Below, one piece after another: positions 12,987 through 23,800 of a stretch of 64,000 bases of DNA (its first letter is position 1; every line of letters starts with the position of its first letter). The notes below the pieces were generated by a model. The model saw nothing but the letters and a program-made list of their open reading frames with translations. It was not told where the DNA came from and searched no databases. Origin of the DNA: Podocnemis expansa. Lineage: Eukaryota; Chordata; Testudines; Podocnemididae. The stretch lies in contig ML682028.1 in the NCBI GenBank assembly GCA_007922195.1, positions 16,438,156 through 16,502,155 of the forward strand, read 5' to 3'. Made by a program: the position numbers and the translations under genes.

Positions 12987-13160
12987 AACAAGGAGTCTGG
13001 TAGCACTTTTCAAGACTAACAAATTTCTTGCATGAGGTTTTGTGGGATTCTGCCCAGACAAGTTCATGCAATAACTAAATTTCTTAGTCTTTAAAAGTGC
13101 CACAGGACTCCTTGTTTGTTTTGCTGAAATAGGCTAACAGGGCTGCCCCTTTGGAGCTAA
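12987..13160. mobile_element. Penelope-like terminal repeats, compact palindrome
   Basis: The left arm reads AACAAACAAGGAGTCTGGT, then AAGACTAACAAATTTCTTGC. The right arm reads AATTTCTTAGTCTTTAAAAG, TGCCACAGGACTCCTTG, TTTGTTTTGCTG and GCTGCCCCTTTGG, the inverted copy. Almost nothing separates the arms. The hairpin region in the centre is damaged (TGTGGGATTCTGCCCAGACA), so no intact ribozyme-like core remains. Confidence 0.7.
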
Positions 13161-15569
13161 TAAGGAATACATTGTTTTAGCACACGGGTACTGAAGTCAG
13201 CTTGTAGTTAAAAAAACCAGAAAAAAAATACTTTCCCTTCCCAGTTAATTCACTAAAACAAGCTGCTGGTTTCCAAGACTCCTGGCTGAATTCTGAATTT
13301 GTCAGCTGTAAACCCTTTCATGCAAAACCTTTTAAATCACTGATGGAAAATTTGAAAGCGTTTTGTAATGATTTTAATTGACTAAAAAGAAAATGCACAA
13401 CTATGGGTGCAGAGCAATTTTACACGGCTGCTCCCATGCCATAGTGATTGCATGAAGCATGATTAGTTTGGACCTCTCCATTCCTCTGGTGGGAGACTGC
13501 CATGAGAAATCCAGGATGCTGAGGCAGTGTTGATGAGTGTTTCATGTGCGTAAGTGTGGACCAGTGCCTCAATATAGTAATAAGGGGATTGTGTTGCAGA
13601 AGCTGTGATCGTTCCTATGAAAAAAAAAAAAAAAAGCCGGCTTAACCACTCCCAGCCATTAACAGTCCCCTGATACCTTTCACAAGAGCAGGTGTGCTCT
13701 CATGTCATAGCCAAGCTGGCTAGTCATATTCCAGCTGCCAAACATCTGTAGTTTTTATTGGCTGTGGATTGTGTTCATTTCCTGGTTTTTAAACTGTTGC
13801 AACTTAGGACTTCACAGATGATGGCCATTCAGCATGTCACGGTGACGATTGGAACAGAACCTCCTGCTCCAAATGCCAGGCCAGACCACCGGAGACAAGG
13901 GAACATCTGCGCTTTCGGCTGTTAGCAGTATACGGCCCCTGCTTTACAGCTGTGTAGCTCTGAGTCTATCCAGTAGAGTGCAGTGGTGACGTGCTGAATG
14001 GTTTATTATTTATTAAAGTTCTAAAACTACTGCAGAAAATGTCTAATCCACTTAACTTGGAAAACGAAAGTTCTTGCCTTAGGAAATCTTCCATTCAGTT
14101 ATTTTCATTCTGAGTAGAAATTCACTTGTTTGCATTATATATTACAGAGAGATCTGTGAGTAATTGTGCCTTTTATTTGGTTATTTTGGTGATACTGGTG
14201 ACTGCAGAAAGAACTTATGGTGTTTTATGTCTGAGCAAACTTATAAATTACACAGTGGCAAGATGGAAATGCATTCCCCCCCCCCCTTCTTTGGGCAAAA
14301 TCTTGAAAGTGGAGGGCCAAGAAAATTTCTCCCTCCACCTTGCATCTGCAAAGTTGCAATGAAAAAATAGGCTTTCTTGCAGGTCAGTCCAGGGATTCTG
14401 CTGATTGAGGAGCATGCCCCAGGCTGTTTCTATGCTTGAGTCTGCTCTTCCATGCTGATTAAAAGAGTATTTTGGGGCCACCATTTGTGCTTGAGAATGA
14501 TTAATAGGAATATTGGGTGTAGTGGGGCTCAATTACAGGGTCTCTGAGAAAGGACTCATCTTTGCTGCTTGCTTTCAGAGATCTTAGCATAATGGGGTCT
14601 TGGTTTTCTGATTGGGATTCCTAGGCACAGGGTGAGAACAGAAATAGGCTGACTTGAATCAATAACCTATTTCAGTCCAGTGCACTTCCTAGGCAAGCAC
14701 CTGTTTGAATTAGAAATGTAGTGTAATTTGGTTTGAGCCTAAAATAAAGGCATACTGTCTGCATGCCTTTATTTGGGAATGAGATACTGAAATACATCTT
14801 TATATCTGTTGGCTGTTATAGAAAAGAAACGTTTTTTATTCAGTTCCTTTTTGCGGCTTTTACTGCACATGAACAAGAGAAGTTCAATGAAACATTAAGT
14901 AGCAGGTGAGCAGTTAAGTGATATCTGATTTATTTTGGGATTAGCTAAACAGACAACTTGAAAGAGCTTGATGACCAAATGCAAATATAAATTCAAACAT
15001 AACATGTGAAGTGTGGGTTTTGTCTAAAACATATAGTCTCCTTTCTTCCCACGGCCACAGATAGCACCTCTTAATCTGAAATGAGTAAAAACTTAGCAAT
15101 GCATAACTGATAAGGAAATGAAGGTTTGATTTGCATCAGGCAGTAAGAATCCTGTTTCTGACACATTTGATTTCAGAGTCAGATGTGTTTGGATATCTGT
15201 CCACATTACAAAAAACCAGCCTCTTTTAGTAACTTACCAATAGCCATGAAAGAGACTTTTAATATATTTGACTTTTGGGAGGATACTTGCAGAACATAAT
15301 GCAAACTGCATAACAGTCTTCTCTCTCTGATCCTTATGCCTATTTACCCTCATTTGACTCCAGTTCCATGAAAATACAAAGCAGATCAAATTCATGTGTT
15401 TAAGTCCATTGACTTCAGTGAGGTTTACACCAGGGACAAATTTCACACACTGAATTTGTATAGCTCAAAAATATTCAGCAGAATTCCAATGCAGGTCAGA
15501 AGTAAAAGGATGTAGAAAAAATAATGTTCCACCTCTTCATACTTGGATTGAAACGGTCCCTAAATCACA

Positions 15570-15812
15570 AGTGGTAAGAACCAGATAAGAACCTCTGCCA
15601 TATACATCGGCCAGACCGGACTGTCTGTATGCAAAAGAACAAATGGACACAAATCAGATATCAAAAATGGTAACATCCGTAAACCAGTAGGAGGGCACTT
15701 CGGTCTTCCTGGACACTCTGTAGAAGACTTGAAAGTTGCCATGTTTCAACAAAAGAACTTCAGAAACAGATGTCAGGGTGAAACTACGGAGCTGGAACTT
15801 GTGCAAACTTGA
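15570..15812 (+). pseudogene. Penelope-like retroelement, GIY-YIG endonuclease end
   Basis: From 15570 the + strand reads an open frame to a TGA at 15810-15812. It contains YIGQTGLSV (15603 on), then NGHKSDIKNGNIRKPVG, GHFGLPGHSVEDLKVA and FQQKNFRNR. YIGQTG plus a downstream R/H-rich segment is the signature of the GIY-YIG nuclease that ends the protein of most Penelope-like elements, where it follows the reverse transcriptase. Upstream I cannot read the YxCxxC-type start or any reverse transcriptase, so the copy is 5'-truncated. The frame is degraded near its end. It is followed directly by the terminal repeat at 15860-15975 in the same orientation, which ties the many short repeats in this window to this family. 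Confidence 0.75.
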
Positions 15813-15859
15813 CACAATCTGACTGGATCTGAATAGGGTCTTGGAATGGTGAGCAGGTT

Positions 15860-15975
15860 ACAAAATGTGCATCTGACAAAGTGGGTTGGAGCCCACAAAA
15901 GTTTGTGGCCAAAGAAATCTGTTAGTCTATAAGGTGCCACGTGACTCCTTTTGTTTTTACTTTGCAAAAAGTAAT
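15860..15975 (+). mobile_element. Penelope-like terminal repeat (sense), 3' of the nuclease end
   Basis: This reads GCATCTGACAAAGTGGG, then GAGCCCACAAAAGTTTG, then GAAATCTGTTAGTCTATAAG and GTGCCACGTGACTCCTTTTG. It is the same block found about 15 times in the window, here placed just after the nuclease remnant. The ribozyme-like core is mutated: CTGACAA for CTGANGA, and AAAA for GAAA. Confidence 0.7.
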
Positions 15976-16730
15976 TGTTCTTGTTCACACATTCTCACCT
16001 TCTAATCAACTGGTGTGAATGGGCCTCCTCTTCCCTAACTGAATTGACTTCCACTAGCACCTGCCCTCCCCATGGTAACTGGTGGATGTTAAATAAACAA
16101 ACAGGTTGTCCCAGAGGTGGATTGGGTTGAACGTTACTCTTTATTGCCTGCTCATTCCCCTCCACGACTCAAATGAGTGAGGAGGGGCAGTTTTACAACT
16201 CTTTATTCAAAACAGTATGGAAATACATACATGATTGACAGCATCCTATAAACCCTTTTATGGTTACGTTAACATCTATTTAATACATATTAATGATTAT
16301 AGGATGCATATAATTATCCCTGCCTCTGTTTACTGTTGGCAGATTTTGCATACATTGCACAGCTGCTTTTTCTTCAAACTAATTATTTTCTGCACAAAAT
16401 GTTGACTTCACATTTTTTTAATGGAGCATGAGACCAGGGAGGGTAAGAAGAAGATAAGAGGTAATCCTACCTCTTCATTAAAGATCAAAGATGGGACAGT
16501 CCAGACCACATTTCTTGCCCTAATGGCCGGAATAAAACAGGAGAAGGAAAGATAGCATACTTTAACTATAAACTTAGGCTACTTTCGAGGATACATAGGT
16601 AAAAAACTTGCTCAAGAAGCAACCCTGTTACCATACTGACCTGTGGCTCAAAACTGGCCTGTTAACTGATTCTTCTACAGCAATGTTTCCCATTGCAAGT
16701 GTATATACACCTCCTAACTGTAGTTTCCAT

Positions 16731-16790
16731 GTCATGCATCCGATGAAGTGGGTTACAGCCCATGAAAGCTTATGCCCAAAGGTTTCAGTA
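16731..16790 (+). mobile_element. Penelope-like terminal repeat fragment (sense)
   Basis: This reads GCATCCGATGAAGTGGG, TTACAGCCCATGAAAGC, TTATGCCCAAAG. The stem sequences differ from the other copies but keep complementarity (GTGGG with CCCAT, GCAT with ATGC). The core has one change (CCGATGA). It is truncated after the outer stem. Confidence 0.65.
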
Positions 16791-16799
16791 ACACATATC

Positions 16800-17010
16800 A
16801 TTTAAATCCCTGAGCTCTGCCAGCTGGACCAGATCCCTCCTCCCAAGCGAAGAAACCCCCCTGCACCAAAGGAGCAGAGGACCCAAGCTCCACCCCAGCC
16901 AGGCATTGGCCAGAAAGGGGCAGGCCCGGCCAACCCACCAGGGCCCACCTCCATTACAATCAATTAATGGTAAGTGGTGGGGCCACATGGCGCGTGTGGA
17001 GGCAGCTCGC
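16800..17010. repeat. GC-rich repeat-like island
   Basis: A GC-rich block within AT-rich intergenic DNA, with CCTCCTCCCAAGCGAAG and GGCAGGCCCGGCCAACCC. I do not recognise the family. The sequence GGTTGGGAGCCACCG at about 17140-17154 resembles a hAT-type terminus, but I found no matching left end. No splice-site-bounded frame is evident. Confidence 0.3.
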
Positions 17011-17760
17011 CTGGGAAGGTTAGCTTCTTACTCAGGTAAGAGTAATTTATTATTGTCATTGTCGTATGTGCTTATAGCCTGTGAGGACAGGAATGGTGGG
17101 GTCACCTAATTTACCTAGTGGGGCTTGCACTCAAAAAGGTTGGGAGCCACCGCAATCTTTAGCAGAACCGTTGTAGTACACAATACAATTGGGTACGGTG
17201 GATTTGGGTGACGGCACGAATTTTATTTATCAAAGGAGTAGACGCCTTAAAAGCATCAAGAATAGGAAAAATGGGGAATTCTGTACAGAATGAATCACTG
17301 GGAAAGCTTAATTCCCAGCCAAGGATGTGTGGGAATGACAAAATCACACATCCCCCCTGGATCTGGAAATTATTTGAAAATTGTGTTTAAATGAACTAAT
17401 TGCCTGTTGGGTAATACTGATGTAGCATCTTCAAGAGGCAGATGACTCACTGAACCAGAACTGCGTGTGGTTTGGTCCACTTGAGACTAGTGCTCAGAGA
17501 TGGTTATGTTGTCTTGGGGACTGGAGCCTTTTTGTGTCTGTGGACTTAGATGATTCGCACTGACTGCCATTGTAGGGGAAAACTAGAAAGGGGTGGATGG
17601 GTTTAATTCTGTCAAGCTGGGGGGAAAAGCTTAGTCTGTGAATTTAGCAAAACCATCAGTCCTAGACGAAATTGTGGAGGTAGAAAGATACAGTCTTGTA
17701 ACTTCAGAGTAGCTATGACTTAAGCATCAACACATACCCATGTCCCACTGATGCCAAGTT

Positions 17761-17935
17761 CTGAAGGGGTAGCCGTGTTAGTCTAGTCCAGCAAAAGAAA
17801 CAGGGAGTCTGGCAGCACTTTTAACTAACAAATTTATTTATTGCATGAGCTTTCATGGGAGAAAATCCTACTTCATCAGATGCTTGAAGACTGGGAACTT
17901 ACAGAAGTTCCTCTCATCTTCTAGAAACAAGATAT
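17761..17935 (-). mobile_element. Penelope-like terminal repeat (antisense), intact ribozyme-like core
   Basis: The + strand begins GAAGGGGTAGCCGTGTTAG and continues through GGGAGTCTGGCAGCAC and ACTAACAAATTTATTTATTG. On the minus strand, 17843-17883 gives GCAT, CTGATGA, a hairpin, GAAA, GCTC and ATGC, so every core base of the proposed hammerhead is present. Stem II is weakened by a mismatch (GTAGG against CCCAT). Confidence 0.75.
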
Positions 17936-18885
17936 AGATGTTGGCCGCAGACAGTGGGCCATATGATGACATTTCAGGTATGGAACTTGTTTGAAACCAT
18001 CAGAACTGTCATGCAAATACAGATGGCAGAGTACCACCCAAGAAGAAAATGGATGTGAGAAATGGATAATATTGTAGATGTATCTTGATCCACAGTTTGT
18101 TTACACCCATGTTATTCTAAAGAAAGATATTTGTAAAACTTACCAGGGAATGCAATTACTTAATAGCTAGAAGTCATCTTGGGGGGTTTCTGTAGTGCAA
18201 ACATATCCAGTCAGCTAGGTTACAGAAAGGAGATATCACTTCTCAAAAAAGTCTAGCTTTGAGAAATGGTGAGGAGCCATAAGTGACTAAGCAAAGGTAT
18301 TGATAGGGTCAATTTTTAAGAGAGGGGTTCTCCCCCTCCACTGGTGGATTGCTAATGATACTGGATAAATATAATGGCCTCATTTATTTAATGAAGATTG
18401 TATTTCTAATAATCCATATGTCCAATAGGATTTTTCCCCCCAAAACTTTGCTGTGCTTTAAGTGTATTATTCTTTAAAGAATGTCCTAGATGTTTTAATC
18501 TTCAAACCTGCCTTGATTGGATATACTGTTTACTGTTTAAAGGAATAAATCTCTCAGGACTTCCATCTGATGTTTAAAGCAGAAAATTATTTCTGCAGAC
18601 AATTAAAAAAAGACCTTGCTTTTTTCTGATGTGTATGTGTGTGCATTCAGGGCTGTATTTGCGTACACACATTCAAGAATGTTTTGCTCCATCTTTCTTA
18701 AGTGTATTGAATGCCTGCAGAAAGGGTAACTAAGGGACTCCCATTCAGCCAGTGAATTGTGGTGTATTAATATCACTGCTTTATTTCTGCAAATGCTAGT
18801 CTGCCCAAACTATTCCCTTTGACAGCTACCAAAACCCTGTTGCACAACGCCTGTAGAGCCGGCAGTGTCTCTTAGCTTCATCCCA

Positions 18886-19045
18886 AAGGGGCAGTTGTGT
18901 TAGTCTACGTCAGTAAAACAACCAAGGAGTCCTGTGGCACTTAGACTAACAAATTTATTTATTGCATGAGCTTTCGTGGGAGAAAATCCCACTTCATCAG
19001 ATGCCTCAAAGATGGGGGAACTTATAGAATGCATGTGGCTCTAAA
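18886..19045 (-). mobile_element. Penelope-like terminal repeat (antisense), best-preserved copy
   Basis: The + strand starts CCAAAGGGGCAGTTGTGTTA, then AAGGAGTCCTGTGGCAC and ACTAACAAATTTATTTATTG. It sits about 600 bases before the candidate CRISPLD2 first exon. The minus strand of 18964-19004 carries a complete hammerhead-like core with a fully paired 5 bp stem II. Confidence 0.8.
18964..19004 (-). ncRNA. candidate minimal hammerhead ribozyme (in Penelope-like repeat)
   Basis: Read 5' to 3' on the minus strand, the 41 bases are GCAT, CTGATGA, A, GTGGG, ATTTTCT, CCCAC, GAAA, GCTC, ATGC. This fits a type I hammerhead: outer stem I GCAU/AUGC, core CUGAUGA, stem II GUGGG/CCCAC, core GAAA. It then has a two-pair stem III with no loop (A-U, G-C), and cleavage would follow the C before AUGC. 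Minimal hammerheads of this kind are known in Penelope-like elements. One departure is an extra A between CUGAUGA and stem II. Activity is inference; only the pattern is seen. Confidence 0.55.
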
Positions 19046-19642
19046 ATCCACAGGGAGGCTTCTTAGCCATTAGTCACAATTATTTTGTTTCACTTTTTCA
19101 TTGAGCAGGAACTGGGCTTGGAAGCTAGATCTAAGTACAGAAGTGCTTGGGAAACACACCAGTTCCAGTCTGTAAGTGCAAACCAGCTCTCCTTTCCCAA
19201 GGGAAGGGAGAAACGGCTGCAAACCCTGGAGCGTGGCAATCACCAAGCACAGTCAGTACCAGCTCTTCTCACCTACCTTGAAGGCTGCCCTCTAGCAACC
19301 CGCCCAGCAGGGCATCAGTTTTAGTCTTGAAACCCATCCGTTGAGTTTCGGTCTTGCTGCAATTATTTGGCAGTGAGTGCAGAGCTCCTGCACCCAGGCT
19401 AGGGTGGCTGTGTATGGAGAGAGCAAGAGGAAAAATGTTTCTTTGCTTTTTACCAAGTGGCTGCACAGCTCTGGGAGAGGGTTGTGAGCAGAGATTTGGA
19501 AGTCACTTCTTTGAGCTTTGCTTCTTGCAGTGATTTCCCATCCCTCCTCTTTCCTCCACCCCAGCACAGCTCCTTCCTAGGAGGCAGGCTAGCGGCAGGG
19601 TTTTATTCCCATAGCTTTGCAGCTGCTCCCTGCTTCCCCTTG

Positions 19643-19650
19643 AATATAAG
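19643..19650 (+). promoter_or_regulatory. CRISPLD2: TATA-like box for candidate CRISPLD2 promoter
   Basis: AATATAAG lies about 290 bases before a good GTAAGT donor (19933). If it works as a TATA box, transcription would begin near 19675. No CpG island is evident. This rests on position and sequence only. Confidence 0.25.
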
Positions 19651-19674
19651 TTTGTAGTTAGTCTTTCTTTTGAT

Positions 19675-19932
19675 CCCTCTCTCTTTCTGGGTGGGTAGGG
19701 AGCTGAGGGTTTCGCTTAGCTGGGGATAGCAAATTTCTCATCTCTCCTTCGCAGCCAGAAACTTGGAGCAGCCTCTTCCACTGGAAAATTAGGAGTCAGT
19801 GGTTTGAGGCTTTGGTTTGTTTGAGTTTTGTTTTTTTTTTAAACTCCAGGGACTGCAGCTCTCTGATCTCTTTGGAGTTCACCGTTGAGTGCCATGGGAG
19901 GCGAGAGCCCTGTCTCTCTGCAACGCAGCCTC
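19675..19932 (+). other. CRISPLD2: candidate non-coding exon 1 of CRISPLD2
   Basis: CRISPLD2 genes I know begin with a non-coding exon separated by a long intron from the signal-peptide exon. The best candidate here ends at a GTAAGT donor (19933-19938) and is preceded by a TATA-like AATATAAG. It contains one ATG in strong context (GCCATGG, ATG at 19894). If spliced to the acceptor at 25857, that ATG opens a 14-codon upstream frame that stops at the second codon of exon 2 (ATC TGA). The 5' limit is a guess. An exon further upstream, or an extra 5' exon, is equally possible without transcript data. Confidence 0.35.
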
Positions 19933-20034
19933 GTAAGTGCTTTCAGGGAAAACTTCTTAGATGATCGTTTGGTTTTAATTATTAGCCCCTCTTCTCCTCC
20001 CCTCCAGCTCTGGCTCCTCCTAGCCTCTCCTCTG

Positions 20035-20036
<2 letters not shown>

Positions 20037-20064
<28 letters not shown>
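20037..20064. repeat. (TG)14 microsatellite
   Basis: Fourteen uninterrupted TG units, bordered by CTCTGCC and TTGTATT. Runs like this are often length-polymorphic and can form Z-DNA. Confidence 0.95.
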
Positions 20065-20065
<1 letters not shown>

Positions 20066-20809
20066 TGTATTAAGCCATTTAGTAAGCTGCTTCTCTTTTT
20101 TGTGGGGCTAGATGGTGTTTCTGCTGCCCTAAGAGATTTGATGACACTCCTCTATTCCTCCTCCCACTTTTCTCAGAAAATAAAGAGCCGTTGCCAAGAT
20201 CACAGCCAGCCAAGGGGGATGATTACAGCCCTGGAGAATATAAATATCACCGTGGCAGCTCCACAGCAATAGCGTACCTCACTACCAGCCAGGCTGAGAC
20301 CTTAGCATTCATTGCACCTAATAGCAGTTGCCATTTGCCTCCCTCCCTGTTATCATATTTAAAATACATAATTTATTTTCCACAAGCAGGTTTCTGAAGA
20401 GTTGTGCCTTCTTGGGGACTTGCAGATTTTGAGAGGTAAGCGTTCCCTTTTAGTACTGGCTTTTCAACTGTTATTGCAGACATTTTTGTGTGTAAGGGAA
20501 ATTTTGTGGGTTTTTTTGTGTAAAAACTGCCAGAAGACGGTGTGTGTGATGCAGAATTACACTTCTGTATTAAAGTGCCCACTTATGAATAGTTCATAAT
20601 GGGTTAATAGTTCTTGATAGCTGTTGTAAGGATATTGAAACATAAATAATCTTAGTGTTATAGCACATAGGTGGCAGATGGTTGTTGTCAGTAGACCTGT
20701 TAGATTCTGTAACCTCTGACAATTGACTGACCACTTATTAAGACATCTAGCAATCTTTTCTTAATCTTTTATAAGCTAGTTATATATATGAAGTGAGCTT
20801 TTCTCCCAA

Positions 20810-20858
20810 AATGGTTAGTCTTTAGAAGTGCCACCAGACTCCTTATTTATTCTCCATA
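20810..20858 (+). mobile_element. Penelope-like repeat fragment (sense)
   Basis: A short piece reading GGTTAGTCTTTAGAAGTG, then CCACCAGACTCCTTATTT, matching the distal part of the terminal repeat. The ribozyme-like part is missing. Confidence 0.55.
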
Positions 20859-23800
20859 AGCTGTTTATTATGTTTACATGTAATCTAAACAAAGACCAAA
20901 CTGAATTTAGCAAAACTTTCAAATACTAGTAGAACCAGGTTAACAGTGTAAAAGGCAACTTCTAGATAGAAACTCACCCTCTTGTGCTTTTAAGATGACA
21001 GGTCACAGAATTTGTAATTTTACTCCTGGTACTCTGTTGGCATAGAGAAAAACTTCCCAAAGCTTCCAATATGTGCAGCTTGGCTGAAAAAACATATGGC
21101 CACATGCATCAAATGAGTGCTTGAATCCCAAGTTTATCTATGTGAGTAAAAATCTGCTCCAGCACTTGGCTCTGCTTTGTAGCTTTGATCTGTGACAGGC
21201 ATCCGGTGTTAACTCTTGTGCTTTCAGGTTTCCTCTGCCTATTCTGTGCACAGTAACCCATGCATTGGATGTATTTGCAGTAACGGCATGCATAACCAGG
21301 GCTAATCTGAGCATTTTAGTATTCAATAGCAATAAATCACTAGTGAGGATATGGCACTGAGGGTGAAGTTGCCTGTTTGTGGGCTGAGTAGGAAGTTTGG
21401 CTTTGCATCTAGGTTACCCACGCGTCTGCCCTCTGAAATCAGAGGCTTTCCAGGAAATAACTTTCTGTGAATGATCTTTTGGATGCCCATTTTAATACGT
21501 CGTCCTCAGATCTCAGAAAATACTCTTTCTTTGTCTCCAGTGGTAATGTATTTTGCATGTGAGGTGCCTTCATGTCTGAACATGCAGAAGGCCGTTTCTG
21601 CCGATTCACTGGTTTCTGATCAGTCCCAGATGTTAACATGGCATCAATACCGAGGTCATATGCTTTCTCCCCCCGCCCCTTCCCTTAAACAAAAGCAAAA
21701 GCTGCTTCCTCTGGGTCAGCATTTGAGAGCTCAAATTCCAACTCTCACAGGACGCCCGTTCAAAGTTTGGAAGAGTTTCCACATTTCACTGGGATGCCAA
21801 TGGTCTGTGCAGCCTGGAGACTGAATATCTGGAGCCATGATTCAGCAAAAGTCTTTTTTAAACAAGGGTCTCACTTTAATAGTGACTTAGCTGTGTTGCT
21901 GAACTAGGTGTGGCTTTTTAAGAAGAGCTTTACATGGATCCCAGTGGAAGGCATGCTTGTGTATTCTGTGCCCACCCAGCTTCCTATTGGCATCCATAGG
22001 ATTTCAGTGTATCCAAAGGAGTGCTGGGTAAATTGCCATTATTCCCTGTTTAATTTAAATACTTTTGAGGCATCCTGTGTTGGCAATGTCAGTGGCAAGC
22101 TACTGGATCAGACGGACCCTTGCTTTTAGCTAGCATGGTAATTGCTATGCTGCACTTTCTCTGCTGTCTCAGCCCTGTAACAGCTTCTTCTTCCAGCTCT
22201 GCATCCCCCGTACTATCCCCATGAAAAAGGCATCAAGAACCTTTCGTTTTGTTCATTGGATGATTCATTTCTTGGATAGTGTTAGTGACTCTGTGTAAGG
22301 CCAGATGGAGATCTTCTTTCTTACTGAGAAGAAGAGGGGATGGGAGGGGGCAAAGAAAGGTCATTCTTAGCTTCATTGGTCATTATTTCAGTGCAGGAGG
22401 AGATGTGAAGAGCCAAAGGGGCCAAATGTTCACAGTGTGGGTCCTGGAAATAACGCTGGCTTTGAGTATCTCACAGTAGGGCCAGCATTTTCTAAAGTTG
22501 CTACTGATTTTGAATGCTGGATTGTCAGGGTGCTCAGGTTGAGCCATCATGGGGCCTGAATTTTGGCCATGCAAAGTGCCCACTGTTTCAATTAATGGTG
22601 CTGAGCACCTCTAGGAATCAGGGCCAAGATGTGACTGATCACTGATGGCTTTTTAGAAATGTCATCTTTTACCTCCCTCCATCAGTTTCTCCATTTATCA
22701 GCTAGATGTCTGGGGGCAAGATCTGGGCCTGTTATTGTTCATGTTAAATCTGACTTTGATTTTGAACTGAGATCAAAGACTGAACAGGTACGTAGAAGAT
22801 GCAATGGGAGATTTGTCATGTCTAAAGCACAGAATGAGAGATGATACTGTTCCCCCTACATGAAAATCAAGCATTCAAAGCATGGACTGAATATTTAATC
22901 CACTAACATTACCTCTAAGACAATATCAAGACAGACCATTAGAGAAAGGGGATAATACTGTTATTGACAGATGGAGGAAAGGACTGAGAGAATTATGCCC
23001 TATCTGTTACAGTGTTGAGTAAGTGCTGCCAGGGCTTGAGCAAAGTAGCTAAAGAGGACTTGACATGTTGACTTTACTGCATAATAACAAGTTTGCTATG
23101 TCTCTGGGATGTCAGATGCTATAGTTGATTTGTGAATTGCAGTTTCTGTACCAGCACTGTTTAAATGTGTGGTGGACAGGGCCACTGGTTAGAAGACGGA
23201 GTAAATCCAGGTTGGTAGGTATAAACGACAGCCTATGCCAGCTGTCTGCTTCAGTCCACCGCACCTAAGAAGCAGACTGCATTAAAATGCATTTAAATGT
23301 GCTCATAATAAATGGCCACATTGTAAATAGCAACGGCAGAGCATATATATATAAAACCTCCTAGGGAAGTGGCTGAAAGTCAGAATTGTTTCTGAATTGG
23401 GCCAGACAGTCTACAAAAATTGTAGACAAAATTGTCTCTCCCTACCCCCTCCAACCCACTTAGCCAGGTAAACTTCGTTTATAGACGGTTGTGTGCCCAC
23501 AAACAAGCTGAGACGGGAATGAGGTTAAAACAATATTTGCCTTTTGAAAACTGGCGGTTGGGTGCCTTTAAGGCTTCTACTGGGCCAATTCAACCTCTGT
23601 TTAACCAATCAAATACTGAAGAGGGGTGACGTTTGTGTGATACATTTGCTCTATAAAGCAAGGAGGCGTTTTAGTGAAGTAATTAAGGCCTTTTTCTTTG
23701 CATGATCTCCATTGCTTCCACAAAGCCCCAGCTCAACTGCTGAACGCTTTGTTTGGGGGGGTTAATTGTTTTTTGTGGTTGGTTTGCATCACAGTGGCAC

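Larger units (their letters stand above)
6711..19650. other. intergenic region between USP10 and CRISPLD2
   Basis: About 13 kb separate the USP10 poly(A) site from the candidate CRISPLD2 first exon. I find no exon here. Recognised contents are Penelope-like repeats (8048-8627, 12987-13160, 15570-15975, 16731-16790, 17761-17935, 18886-19045) and two hAT elements (10104-10579, 12186-12354). There is also a run of A at about 13621-13635 and a run of C near 14276-14286. A GC-rich stretch at 16800-17010 is probably another repeat. CRISPLD2 promoter elements could lie in the last kilobase. Confidence 0.6.

Noticed and set aside
17761..19045. tRNA-derived SINE interpretation of the GGGGTAGCCGTGTTAG repeats
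   Set aside because: I could not place convincing A and B boxes, and the link to a GIY-YIG remnant plus the ribozyme-like core fits Penelope-like terminal repeats better.
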